A stretch of DNA of 64,000 nt from a virus (IMGVR_UViG_3300023084_000010:25381-89380); one strand, 5' to 3'; positions 15,073 to 23,105 are shown, counted from the stretch's first letter. The notes: generated by a model not told the origin, from the sequence alone. Program-made: numbers and translations.

Positions 15073-17275
15073 CAACTACTTCCAACCTAACAGCCGTAAT
15101 GTTATCACCGAACAATAGGATTTTTGCTAGTGGCTTTTTAATTTGTTCGTTAATCAATCTACCCATAGGTCTTGCACCCATTGTTTCAGTAAATCCATTA
15201 TTTGTTAGCCAAGTAAGAACAGTGTTATTCCAATGTATTGATATATTTCTATCAGTTAACATTGTTCTTAGTTCGTTTAAGAACTTAACAGTAATGTCTC
15301 TCATCAGAGTTTTGTCTAGTTTTGTAAACTGTACAATAGCATCTAGTCTATTGCGGAACTCTGGAGAGAAGAAACGTTTAACTGCTTCTTCACTGGCTGC
15401 ACTATTGTCATTATCGCCAAAACCAATTGTATTACGTTCAGCATCACGTGCACCTAAGTTACTAGTCATAATAACAATAGCATTACGAGCACTTACACTT
15501 TTGCCTTCACTGTTAGTAATCATACCATTGTCCATAAGTTGTAACATTACGTTACTAACATCAGGGTGTGCTTTTTCAATTTCGTCCAGTAGTAGGATAC
15601 AGTTAGGATTTTCTTCAAGTTTGTTGACTAGTAAGCCACCTCCTTGACCACCTTCACCGTATCCTACATACCCTGGGGGAGCACCGATAAGTTTAGCAAC
15701 TGTGTGACGTTCTTGGTATTCACTCATATCAAAACGTACAAGCGGCATACTCATTGCATCACTTAATTGTTTTGCTGTTTCAGTTTTACCAACACCTGTA
15801 GGGCCTGTAAACAAATAACAGCCGATTGGTTTACTAGGATCTTTCAGTCCAGCTTTAGCAATATAAATGCTATCTGCAAGTCTAGTAATAGCTTCGTCTT
15901 GACCAAATACTTTCTTTTTAACAACTGCCTCAATGTCTACAGGCTTCTCCTGTTTGTACTCACTGTCTTTTGTAAGTACTAGCTGGTCTACAGGAATACG
16001 TGTCATCTTAGCAACTTCATAACGAATATCATCTAAGTCTAGTACACTTTTACGCATCTCTGCTGGCTGTAACCGCTGACGTGCAGCCGCTGCATCCAAT
16101 ACATCAAATGCCTTGTCTGGCAAGTGTTTGTTGTGCCAGTATTGATGTGTCAAGTCTACTGCACCATGTAGTGCTTCTTTTGTATATGCTAGTTCGTGGA
16201 ATAGTTCATACACTGGAATACTTGCTTCGATAATTCTCTTAGCATCAGCAGGGCTTGGTTCTGGAACATCGACTTTATAAAAGCGACGATTAAGTGCTTT
16301 ATCTTTTTCAAAGTGTTCTCTGTATTCTTCGTATGTTGTCGAACCAATACAACGTAAGTTACCTTTTTGCAGTGCTGGCTTCAACAAGTTAGCAACATCC
16401 ATTGCACCTTGTCCTGCGCTACCTGCACCCATAATCATGTGAATTTCGTCGATAAACAAGATAGCATCATCACGCTTTTCTAAAATGTTTAATACATCTT
16501 TAAGACGTTCTTCAAAGTCACCTCTAAACTTAGTGCCTGCAAGTAGTGCACCAATATCTAAACTATAAATTGTATTGTCTTTAATAACTTCTGGAACTCT
16601 GTCTTCGTTAATTAAATGTGCTAAACCTTCTGCAATAGCAGTTTTACCAACGCCTGATTCACCTACAAGTATAACATTGTTCTTTTTACGACGAGCAATA
16701 GTTTGTACTAGTTTTTCTAGTTCATCTTCACGTCCGATCATAGGATCAATAATGCCATCTGCCGCTTGTTCGTTTAAATTGTCGCAGAACTTACGCAGCA
16801 TACGTTCTGCTTTGGCAGGTTTTGTTTTTGACTCATCCATATCTTGTTCTTGCACTGCAGGGTTCTGAATAAATTGTACTAATTGTTCTCTGCTAATATC
16901 AAACTGTTTTAACAAATGCACGGCTGCACTTGTATCTTCTGTTAATATACTAATTAACAAATCTTTAGCATTGATATTTTGTCTGCCGTTGAACAATGCT
17001 TGTGTGAATGCACGATTAAACACACGCTCTAACATTTGCGTCTTTTTAGGATCTTGTACTTCTGGTAATGGTGTTACTTCTTTTTCTAAGTACTGATAAA
17101 TTAATGCTTTTAACTGTGCAGGCTCTTTGCCCAAGTCATATAATATATCTTCAATTTCTTCTTGTTCTAGCAAAATTGCAAGTAGATGTTCTAGTGTAAC
17201 ATATTCGTGTTTATACTCACGAGTAAGTTGATATACACGCTCTACTATGTGTTCTATTCTATCATTTTGCGACAT
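15044..17275 (-). CDS. clpA: ClpA-type AAA+ unfoldase with ClpP-docking loop
   Basis: 743 residues, close to E. coli ClpA (758). It has an N-domain (about 1-145), D1 with Walker A GESGVGKT (205-212) and Walker B ILFIDEIH, pore loop around GTKFRG, and D2 with Walker A GPTGVGKT (491-498), Walker B LLLDEIEKAH (561-570) and sensor region around GARPMGR (700-706). Between D2 segments is IGF (617-619) in the position of the ClpA/ClpX loop that docks on ClpP. It lacks the long coiled-coil middle domain of ClpB. It should feed substrates to host ClpP, since no clpP is in the window. It has its own early-type promoter and a GAGGAA ribosome binding site. Confidence 0.93.
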   Translation of the reverse strand: MSQNDRIEHIVERVYQLTREYKHEYVTLEHLLAILLEQEEIEDILYDLGKEPAQLKALIYQYLEKEVTPLPEVQDPKKTQMLERVFNRAFTQALFNGRQNINAKDLLISILTEDTSAAVHLLKQFDISREQLVQFIQNPAVQEQDMDESKTKPAKAERMLRKFCDNLNEQAADGIIDPMIGREDELEKLVQTIARRKKNNVILVGESGVGKTAIAEGLAHLINEDRVPEVIKDNTIYSLDIGALLAGTKFRGDFEERLKDVLNILEKRDDAILFIDEIHMIMGAGSAGQGAMDVANLLKPALQKGNLRCIGSTTYEEYREHFEKDKALNRRFYKVDVPEPSPADAKRIIEASIPVYELFHELAYTKEALHGAVDLTHQYWHNKHLPDKAFDVLDAAAARQRLQPAEMRKSVLDLDDIRYEVAKMTRIPVDQLVLTKDSEYKQEKPVDIEAVVKKKVFGQDEAITRLADSIYIAKAGLKDPSKPIGCYLFTGPTGVGKTETAKQLSDAMSMPLVRFDMSEYQERHTVAKLIGAPPGYVGYGEGGQGGGLLVNKLEENPNCILLLDEIEKAHPDVSNVMLQLMDNGMITNSEGKSVSARNAIVIMTSNLGARDAERNTIGFGDNDNSAASEEAVKRFFSPEFRNRLDAIVQFTKLDKTLMRDITVKFLNELRTMLTDRNISIHWNNTVLTWLTNNGFTETMGARPMGRLINEQIKKPLAKILLFGDNITAVRLEVVDDKIHIRTA

Positions 17276-17297
17276 TTAAGTTCCTCTGTTTTTTAAT

Positions 17298-17326
17298 AAT
17301 ATAGTAATTTATTATACTAATGTCAA
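17298..17326 (-). promoter_or_regulatory. Sigma70-type promoter for clpA (TTGACA-17-TATATT)
   Basis: Minus strand: TTGACA (17321-17326), 17-bp spacer, TATATT (17298-17303), 23 nt before the ATG at 17275. Confidence 0.8.
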
Positions 17327-17332
17327 GGTAAA

Positions 17333-18130
17333 CTACGGTAAATCCTGTAATTTTGTTTGTAAATCTGTCTCTGTAAGTGCTGGTATGTGTACGTTAATTT
17401 CTACGAAAAGGTCACCGTTTGGTTTTTTATTTCTAGGCAAGCCGCCTTCTGGTATACGCAGCCTCGTCTTTGATTGCGTTCCTGGCCTAATATTTAATTT
17501 TAGATTACGTCCGTCTAAAGTGTCTATTATCTTTTCCGTTCCTATCATTGCTTCTCGTATACTAATATTTAACCTTTTTACTAGGTTATGTTCTTCAACT
17601 GTAAACTGTGGATGTGGTTTTACTTGAAATGTAACAAACAAAGATCCAGCAGGCACATCTGGTATAGTATTTTCACCATACTGCGCATACCTAACTTCTG
17701 CACCATCTGTTACGCCTGGAGGCAGTGTAATAGTAACTTGTCTGCCGTGTCCATTGCGAAACTTTAAGTCTAGTATTTTTTTAGATTGATGTATAATATC
17801 TTCTAGTGATACTGGTACTGTGATTCTAGTATCTGCATTTCGTCTGGGTCGTTGTCTAAACTGTGATCCAAACTGTTGTGCAAAAATATCTTCGAAACCT
17901 TCAAATGGATTTCTGCTATTAAAATTAAAACCATTCGGTGCCTGTTGCTGTTGTTGATCAGGACCACCGTTTTTTATAATATCATATGCTTCGTTTACCT
18001 GCTTGAATTTAGTTTCATCTCCGCCTGGTCTATCGGGATGATGTTGTTTTGCTAAACGTCTATATGCTTGTTTGATTTCATCGTCGCTTGATGCTCTAGT
18101 AACACCAAGGACTGCCCAAGGATCATTCAT
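17333..18130 (-). CDS. DnaJ/CbpA-like J-domain co-chaperone
   Basis: 265 residues. The J domain (1-55) has HPD at 31-33, followed by a Gln- and Gly/Phe-rich linker and two beta-sandwich client-binding domains; the zinc-finger region of type I DnaJ is missing, as in CbpA and type II J proteins. It would stimulate host DnaK ATPase and hand over clients. The ATG overlaps the o-spanin stop codon by 8 nt. It lies directly upstream of clpA, so the two form a chaperone/unfoldase pair. Confidence 0.9.
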   Translation of the reverse strand: MNDPWAVLGVTRASSDDEIKQAYRRLAKQHHPDRPGGDETKFKQVNEAYDIIKNGGPDQQQQQAPNGFNFNSRNPFEGFEDIFAQQFGSQFRQRPRRNADTRITVPVSLEDIIHQSKKILDLKFRNGHGRQVTITLPPGVTDGAEVRYAQYGENTIPDVPAGSLFVTFQVKPHPQFTVEEHNLVKRLNISIREAMIGTEKIIDTLDGRNLKLNIRPGTQSKTRLRIPEGGLPRNKKPNGDLFVEINVHIPALTETDLQTKLQDLP

Positions 18131-18542
18131 TTACTGATTTGTTATGTTCGTCGATTGCACGTTCTGCAGACTTGTAGTAGTTTTCATATGCTGCAATGAT
18201 TGCTTGTTGTTGCTGTACCATAGCACGTATGTCACTAAAATTTAACCCCAAGTTACCGTAGCCTTCACCTGTTAGTGCATATACTGCAAATGCACCATCG
18301 CTGGCTTTTAGTCTAGCAATTACTGCTTCTACGTTACCTTCGTTAATTACGACCCATTCTACATCACGCATACGCAGTTGATCTACTGGCGGTAGTGTTA
18401 AGTTAGGTTTTTGAATTGGTTCTGCTTTAATAATTACAGGCGGTTCGACAACAGGCTGACTATTGCCCAGACACCCGCTCAGGGTCATTACCAGGCCAAA
18501 GCCAAGGGCACTCTTTATTAAAAGCGATTTCGTTTTCTGCAT
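18123..18542 (-). CDS. Outer-membrane spanin lipoprotein (o-spanin, Rz1-like)
   Basis: 139 residues with a signal peptide and lipobox LSGC (Cys24), then a Pro-rich stretch and a C-terminal helical part. It overlaps the end of the preceding TM/coiled-coil gene by 83 nt in another frame, which is the classic arrangement of two-component spanins. With the i-spanin it should fuse inner and outer membranes at the last step of lysis, implying a Gram-negative host. It is longer than typical Rz1, so the call depends partly on context. Confidence 0.7.
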   Translation of the reverse strand: MQKTKSLLIKSALGFGLVMTLSGCLGNSQPVVEPPVIIKAEPIQKPNLTLPPVDQLRMRDVEWVVINEGNVEAVIARLKASDGAFAVYALTGEGYGNLGLNFSDIRAMVQQQQAIIAAYENYYKSAERAIDEHNKSVNE

Positions 18543-18945
18543 TTAATTCTTCCTCAGTTAACGGGCTTCCACTTAGAATCTCAAAACATCTGCCAGCATT
18601 TTCTGTACCTCTGTTTACTGCACGTTCAATACCTTCTGCATTTGCAATAGCGGCTGCTTCTAAATCAATCTTTTCTAGTTTATCTGCTAGTCTACGATTC
18701 TGATTTCTAATAGCAGTATATGCTTCTTGTAATGCTGCATTTTCTGCTGCGGCTGCTTCAAAGTCTTTTTGTAATTGCTCCATTGTTTCTTGTTGTGTAG
18801 CAATTGCTTGTTCTAGGTTTGCTTGATTTGCTTTTAGTGTAGCATTGTTTTCTTGTAGTATTTTCATACGTTCTTGGCTGTCATTGTAATACCAATATCC
18901 AATGCCGCCCATCATAAGAATAACAACTAATAATACTTTGCTCAT
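18460..18945 (-). CDS. Inner-membrane spanin (i-spanin, Rz-like)
   Basis: 161 residues. An N-terminal membrane anchor (about 3-19, no cleavage site) is followed by a long heptad-rich coiled coil (about 23-100), the topology of Rz-type i-spanins. The C-terminus contains two Cys and a short Pro/Trp segment and overlaps the o-spanin gene. It starts immediately after the IF-1 gene (ATG shares the stop region at 18945). Confidence 0.7.
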   Translation of the reverse strand: MSKVLLVVILMMGGIGYWYYNDSQERMKILQENNATLKANQANLEQAIATQQETMEQLQKDFEAAAAENAALQEAYTAIRNQNRRLADKLEKIDLEAAAIANAEGIERAVNRGTENAGRCFEILSGSPLTEEELNAENEIAFNKECPWLWPGNDPERVSGQ

Positions 18946-19163
18946 TACTTGTGCCTAAAAACTATACGACCTTTATCTAAATCGTACGGAGTCATCTCCA
19001 CATCTACACGATCGTCTTGCAATATATTAATGTTAAATCTTCTTATCTTACCACTAATAGTCGCAATTATTTGATGACCGTTTTCTAGTTCAACTTTGAA
19101 TAGTGCATTAGGAAGGCAATTAATTACTTTGCCTTGAAATACTAATACGTCTTCTTTTGCCAT
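18945..19163 (-). CDS. infA: Translation initiation factor IF-1
   Basis: 72 residues, exactly the length of E. coli IF-1, and collinear with it: [13 protein letters not shown] at the start, then [21 protein letters not shown], the turn [13 protein letters not shown] and the ending KGRIVFRHK. This is the S1-like OB fold that occupies the ribosomal A site during initiation. Residues of the decoding-centre loop, such as the Arg pair after GKI, are kept. It lies in a late-type operon between a virion-type gene and the spanin genes, with overlapping starts and stops. A phage copy could favour phage mRNA initiation. Confidence 0.93.
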   Translation of the reverse strand: MAKEDVLVFQGKVINCLPNALFKVELENGHQIIATISGKIRRFNINILQDDRVDVEMTPYDLDKGRIVFRHK

Positions 19164-19636
19164 TACAGCCCCGCTAGTTCCTTTACTCTTGATAGCGATT
19201 CGTTTGTTTCTTCGTTATTTGTATAACGTAACACATACTCTTCCGAATTGTCAAGAACTGTTTCAGCTAAATTTTCGGCTGTAAGATCCGCACTGTCTGT
19301 ACCTTTATAGTAACTGTATTTCCATTCTGTAATTGAAGTTGCTTGACTTGCAACTTTTACAATATTCATAATGTTTTCATATAAGTTTCCGTCACGCTCA
19401 AACTCAACAAATACCATATACTTGCCATCACCGTTTGGACCGTCTGATACATCTACGTCTAAACTTTCAGTAACATCTGTTTCAATCAAGTTACTTAAAT
19501 CTTTTGCTGGCTGTTCGAACGCAACTTCAAATGCTACAACTACAGTTTCGTTTGCTTCACCAATTTTAGGTTTGTATTGGTCAATACTAATTGTAGGAGT
19601 CACTAAGTTTGTCATTTCGCCGTATTTTACTGTCAT
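19163..19636 (-). CDS. Structural-type protein with C-terminal LAG tag
   Basis: 157 residues, beta-rich first half, no family recognised. The last residues [11 protein letters not shown] match the DLxRIxxLAG motif found at the N-terminus of 6589-6882 and 19637-19984. The gene starts 1 bp after 19637-19984 and its stop overlaps the IF-1 start. Probably virion-associated by context. Confidence 0.5.
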   Translation of the reverse strand: MTVKYGEMTNLVTPTISIDQYKPKIGEANETVVVAFEVAFEQPAKDLSNLIETDVTESLDVDVSDGPNGDGKYMVFVEFERDGNLYENIMNIVKVASQATSITEWKYSYYKGTDSADLTAENLAETVLDNSEEYVLRYTNNEETNESLSRVKELAGL

Positions 19637-19984
19637 TTACTTGTCCTCTGGAGCCATTTGCTTAATTTGTTGATAGGCTTTCTTAACTGTGCTCAGTCCT
19701 GATACGTTTCCGTAAGCTGATACTGATTTCCACAATTCATTTAATGCACTGTATTTTTCTGGTTCAATACCTGCATTATCCATGTCTTGCATAAGACCAC
19801 CTAAGATTTCAATTTGTTCGTCTGTAACTTCGCCTTCGTATTCTTTGGCAGTGTTAAACATATCCATGAGTGCTTCTAGTGCATTTTTTCTAACCGTACC
19901 TTGATCATACATGTCATCTGGGTCAAAGTTTACTTTGCGTTCCTCTATACCAGCTAATTTTTTAATTCTATTTAAATCTGTCAT
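19637..19984 (-). CDS. Small protein with DLxRIxxLAG leader
   Basis: 115 residues beginning MTDLNRIKKLAGIEE, which repeats the leader of 6589-6882. The rest is acidic and helical. It overlaps the upstream gene by 4 nt. No family recognised; the leader suggests the same destination, possibly the virion, as its relatives. Confidence 0.5.
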   Translation of the reverse strand: MTDLNRIKKLAGIEERKVNFDPDDMYDQGTVRKNALEALMDMFNTAKEYEGEVTDEQIEILGGLMQDMDNAGIEPEKYSALNELWKSVSAYGNVSGLSTVKKAYQQIKQMAPEDK

Positions 19985-20523
19985 TCTATATCATCCATAA
20001 CATCTGTTTTATCTGGTGCAATTTCGTTATCATAATCGCTATCATATGCACTGTCAACATCGCTCATATCGATGTCAATGCCGTTAATTGTAACTTTCGA
20101 GCTTTCAAATTCATCAACAAAATCACGTGGCATTTCGATAGTTACCAACCAAACTTTGGTTTTCTTTTTCTTAGGTTTACGTTTGCCTGTTTTAGGATCA
20201 GGATCACCTAAGTCTTCTGGCTTAGTAATTTTAACTGGTTCAATCAATTCATCACGTTTATAAAATACTCTTGCACCGTGTTTAATTAGTCTTAGTGCTG
20301 CATCAGGATCTGGCATTAGTCGTTCCGGATACATCAGTGTTACTGTAATCCAATAGCGTGATACATCAGGACCAGCAATTACTTCACCGTATTCCCAATT
20401 TTTGTATGCATACATGTGCAAACTATCTAATACTTCTTCAAACTCAAGCAGAACACTCAAGTCACTGCTCGAATCGATTAGTTTATCTAATGTGTTTTTT
20501 AATTGTTCAATTTCTGTACTCAT
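19981..20523 (-). CDS. Conserved T4-like phage structural-type protein
   Basis: 180 residues. Segments such as LHMYAYKNWEYGEV, VSRYWITVTLMYPERLMPDP and KVWLVTIEMPRDF are, from memory, conserved in cyanophage-type virion proteins. A KTGKRKPKKKKTK basic insert lies in the middle and the C-terminus is strongly acidic. It heads the operon that continues through IF-1, spanins and DnaJ. I find no clear promoter; a weak ACTAAATA lies too close to the ATG. Confidence 0.55.
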   Translation of the reverse strand: MSTEIEQLKNTLDKLIDSSSDLSVLLEFEEVLDSLHMYAYKNWEYGEVIAGPDVSRYWITVTLMYPERLMPDPDAALRLIKHGARVFYKRDELIEPVKITKPEDLGDPDPKTGKRKPKKKKTKVWLVTIEMPRDFVDEFESSKVTINGIDIDMSDVDSAYDSDYDNEIAPDKTDVMDDIE

Positions 20524-20546
20524 CTTACTACTATTTAGTTCTTTTT

Positions 20547-20554
20547 AATAAATA
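20547..20554 (+). promoter_or_regulatory. T4-type late promoter variant for phoH (AATAAATA)
   Basis: AATAAATA on the plus strand, 46 nt before the chosen phoH start at 20601. Confidence 0.6.
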
Positions 20555-20600
20555 CTTTTGTAGACACATTGGGCGCAATCAACAAACAATGGAGTACTAC

Positions 20601-21314
20601 ATGGCCAAAAGAGCGAGAAAACAAAATAGCAGGAATTCATTCAACGATATGGTAGTAGAATTACAAACCTATCGTAAAAAGAAAATAACTATTTTACCAC
20701 GCAATGTACATCAGGAAGATTACATTGACTTATTAACTGATCCTCAAAAATCTATTGTATTTGCAACTGGACCAGCAGGCACGGGTAAAACTATGCTGGC
20801 AGTCCAAATGGGTATACAAAAGTATGATAGTGGTGAAATTAATAAAATAGTTGTCACGAGACCTGCTGTTAGCGTAGACGAACAACACGGATTCTTACCA
20901 GGTGATCTTAAAGATAAAATGGCACCCTGGACTAGACCTATCTTTGATGTTTTAGAAGAACATTGGACACCACAGCAAGTAGAACGTATGATTGAAAATA
21001 AAGAAATCGAAATTGCTCCACTTGCTTATATGCGTGGTAGAACATTTAAGGAGTGCTGGATAGTTGCAGATGAAATGCAAAACGCTACACCAGAGCAAAT
21101 GAAAATGTTACTAACACGTATTGGTACAGGATCTAAAATAGTTGTTACAGGAGACTTAGCACAACATGATAGAGGATACCAAAATAATGGTTTAAAAGAT
21201 TTTACCGAACGTTTAACCACTAATCACCACACCATCGGGTGTGTACATTTTACAAAACAGGACGTCGAACGACACCCTGCTGTAGTTGATGTTTTAAATA
21301 TTTACGGCGAGTAA
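20601..21314 (+). CDS. phoH: PhoH-like ATPase
   Basis: 237 residues from the ATG at 20601, chosen because GGAG lies 6 nt upstream; an ATG 12 nt earlier lacks this spacing. Walker A is GPAGTGKT (57-64), followed by VTRPAVSVDEQHGFLPGDL and Walker B IVADEMQN, then VVTGDLAQHD, all typical of PhoH. The family consists of RNA-linked P-loop NTPases common in marine phages and often under phosphate control in hosts. The gene is convergent with the HAD gene with no gap. A PiT-like phosphate permease occurs 12 kb away. Confidence 0.9.
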   Translation: MAKRARKQNSRNSFNDMVVELQTYRKKKITILPRNVHQEDYIDLLTDPQKSIVFATGPAGTGKTMLAVQMGIQKYDSGEINKIVVTRPAVSVDEQHGFLPGDLKDKMAPWTRPIFDVLEEHWTPQQVERMIENKEIEIAPLAYMRGRTFKECWIVADEMQNATPEQMKMLLTRIGTGSKIVVTGDLAQHDRGYQNNGLKDFTERLTTNHHTIGCVHFTKQDVERHPAVVDVLNIYGE

Positions 21315-21887
21315 CTAAGACTTAATAATAGTATTATAAATTTGCGCCCAATTGTCTACTTGTGTTACACCGTCGTATTCAAAATTGGCATTGTGCTGGT
21401 GCCGCACAAGGATTGACTTTAACCCTAAGTCCGCACCGAGTCTTGCGTTTTCTGGCTTATCTTCCAACCACCACATTCCGCTATCTTTGTAAGGAGCAAG
21501 TGCTTCATCTTTGTCAGCACCAGTATCCAAACAAGTCACAAAGTCAAATACATCACCGAAATGTTTAATTAAGTTTTCTTTACGTAGTTGTCCAGCATAA
21601 GGATCCAAGCTCAAGCTAGTAATAGCACCAAACCGATAACCAGCATCTGCTAGCATTTGGACACCTTCTACTGCATCCCGTAAAGGATTCAAACAACACA
21701 TCCAAGCACTGTTGTTGTATTCACGTACTAGCTCTTTTACATGCTCTTTACGCTGATTGTAAACAACATGCATATCGTAACTAGCAATAGCATTCCGAAC
21801 AAAGCCTTTAGACTCCATCCAATCATGAAAGCCAGTTTCCCAATCAAGCATTACGCCGTCAATATCAGTGAGGATTAATTTTGTCAT
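21315..21887 (-). CDS. HAD-superfamily hydrolase
   Basis: 190 residues. Motif I is DIDGVMLDW (Asp8 nucleophile, Asp10), motif II is AITSLS near residue 88, and the acidic motif IV region is WWLEDKPENA. A phosphatase acting on a small phosphorylated substrate, possibly a nucleotide, is likely, but the substrate cannot be read from sequence. An early promoter lies 32 nt upstream. Confidence 0.8.
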   Translation of the reverse strand: MTKLILTDIDGVMLDWETGFHDWMESKGFVRNAIASYDMHVVYNQRKEHVKELVREYNNSAWMCCLNPLRDAVEGVQMLADAGYRFGAITSLSLDPYAGQLRKENLIKHFGDVFDFVTCLDTGADKDEALAPYKDSGMWWLEDKPENARLGADLGLKSILVRHQHNANFEYDGVTQVDNWAQIYNTIIKS

Positions 21888-21918
21888 TTTTATCTTTCTT
21901 TTCTCAACTTACATATAT

Positions 21919-21947
21919 AATATAAGGCATCTTGGTACAAATGTCAA
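21919..21947 (-). promoter_or_regulatory. Early promoter P1 (TTGACA-17-TATATT)
   Basis: Minus strand: TTGACA 21942-21947, TATATT 21919-21924. The spacer contains ACCAAGATG, shared with the other members. The -35 overlaps the TGA stop of the upstream imm-like gene. Confidence 0.85.
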
Positions 21948-22270
21948 GAGCTTTTTTCATCTTTTTTGCATTGCTCTCCTATAAGTGTAATAATTGCATC
22001 TTCGAGTGTATTCACTTCTTCTTTAAGACATTCGATTTCTTTAACTTGTTTTGTACTAGTGAATGCCCAAACAAGAGCAATAACCCATGCAATAAAACTC
22101 CATCCTAAAAATACGTTTAGGATAAAGATAGCCAATGTATTATAGTGTCCACGATTCCATGCAACAAACGCTGGAAGAAAGTAAAGCATTACAAGCATTA
22201 AAACTAAAACAAAAATACCAACAATTGTTGCGTACGGAGTTAATGCTAACATTGTCAATTGGTCTAACAT
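21944..22270 (-). CDS. imm: Superinfection immunity protein (T4 Imm family)
   Basis: 108 residues with two membrane helices (about 12-38 and 45-70). The segment FLPAFVAWNRGHYNT, then IFILNVFLGWSFIAWVIALV, is the signature of the superinfection-immunity family. T4 Imm sits in the inner membrane and blocks DNA entry of later infecting phages. The C-terminal 35 residues form a short charged coiled coil. It is driven by its own early promoter (22300-22328) with an AAAGGAAAG ribosome binding site, fitting early expression. Confidence 0.88.
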   Translation of the reverse strand: MLDQLTMLALTPYATIVGIFVLVLMLVMLYFLPAFVAWNRGHYNTLAIFILNVFLGWSFIAWVIALVWAFTSTKQVKEIECLKEEVNTLEDAIITLIGEQCKKDEKSS

Positions 22271-22299
22271 ATTCTTTCCTTTTCTCTGTCTACACTTAT

Positions 22300-22328
22300 A
22301 ATATAGTGTAAGATGTCTTGGATGTCAA
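22300..22328 (-). promoter_or_regulatory. Early promoter P2 (TTGACA-17-TATATT)
   Basis: TTGACA 22323-22328, TATATT 22300-22305. Around the -10 the inverted repeat TACACT/AGTGTA is visible. The -35 overlaps the stop of 22325-22528. Confidence 0.85.
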
Positions 22329-22528
22329 GAGCCTTCCATCATTTTTTTACACTGTAGAATAATCTTTTTTTCTGTATCAGTATAATGTTCCCACCGTTTA
22401 CTAAATGGAGTATCCATCTCAGTTAGTTCTTCACCGAGGTAACTCAGCATGTTGGCCAAGGCATAATTATCTCCTGTTTTATAAGTTAGATCCATCATAT
22501 AACGACCAAGTGCAGGTGCTGTTACCAT
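22325..22528 (-). CDS. Small early protein of unknown function
   Basis: 67 residues, helical, no motif recognised. Third gene of the early operon from promoter P3; its start overlaps the end of 22522-22812. Its TGA stop is formed by the -35 box of promoter P2. Confidence 0.55.
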   Translation of the reverse strand: MVTAPALGRYMMDLTYKTGDNYALANMLSYLGEELTEMDTPFSKRWEHYTDTEKKIILQCKKMMEGS

Positions 22529-22812
22529 GTTTGTGCTTCCACTTCTTTAAATTGTAAATCATGACGGCCCATAGTGCCAACTAGTGCATGGTGCTCGCCT
22601 TCGTCGATTGCGTAAATCATTGCACTGCGAATTCTATTAGGTTCTTGCAGTGTAATTTTGCTGTATGCTACAGCCATTTCTAAGTTATCAAAACTCTGAT
22701 ACACACGACTGCTTTTGCCTGGTTGAAACATAACAACGTTGTACGCAACAGCGTTCGAACGAATTGTATGTTCCCAAGCATCCATAGGTTTTAGTTCACC
22801 ACGTTTAGCCAT
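22522..22812 (-). CDS. Small early protein of unknown function
   Basis: 96 residues, alpha/beta, with AYNVVMFQPGKSSRVYQSF and MIYAIDEGEHHALVG segments; I recall similar proteins from marine phages but no function. Its ATG overlaps the stop of 22812-23048 (TAATG). Confidence 0.55.
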   Translation of the reverse strand: MAKRGELKPMDAWEHTIRSNAVAYNVVMFQPGKSSRVYQSFDNLEMAVAYSKITLQEPNRIRSAMIYAIDEGEHHALVGTMGRHDLQFKEVEAQTW

Positions 22813-23048
22813 TATACATCCATTTCAAGTTGAGTGTTCATTAGTTCTACAGGCTGTTCAGCAATAACTTTTTCAACAGCTTCGTCCCACGCTTCGTAAT
22901 ACGCTTCGTCGTCTTTAAAAAACTTGTTTACTCCGCTCATATAGCAATCCGAATCAACAAAGTTCCAGTTGATAGAACCATCATAGTCAATGTTCTCTGG
23001 GTTAGCTGCTGCTTCACGAACTTGTGCTTCTACTAGTGAGTAAATCAT
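22812..23048 (-). CDS. Small acidic early protein
   Basis: 78 residues, acidic with many Tyr and Trp, no motif recognised. First gene of a three-gene early operon under promoter P3, with GAGGTACACA before the ATG. Confidence 0.55.
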   Translation of the reverse strand: MIYSLVEAQVREAAANPENIDYDGSINWNFVDSDCYMSGVNKFFKDDEAYYEAWDEAVEKVIAEQPVELMNTQLEMDV

Positions 23049-23076
23049 TGTGTACCTCTTTATTGCTTACATATAT

Positions 23077-23105
23077 AATATAAGCATGATGTCTTGGTTT
23101 GTCAA
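23077..23105 (-). promoter_or_regulatory. Early promoter P3 (TTGACA-17-TATATT)
   Basis: TTGACA 23100-23105, TATATT 23077-23082; spacer with ACCAAGACATCA. TGCTTA/TAAGCA forms an inverted repeat around the -10. Confidence 0.87.

Noticed and set aside
15066-15647. Plus-strand open frame of 193 codons opposite clpA
   Set aside because: Antisense to strongly conserved ClpA coding sequence, no RBS.
20533-20540. ACTAAATA before the gene at 20523 (a similar one before 10494) as late promoters
   Set aside because: Only 5-8 nt from the start codon, which would leave almost no leader, and the first two bases deviate from the consensus.
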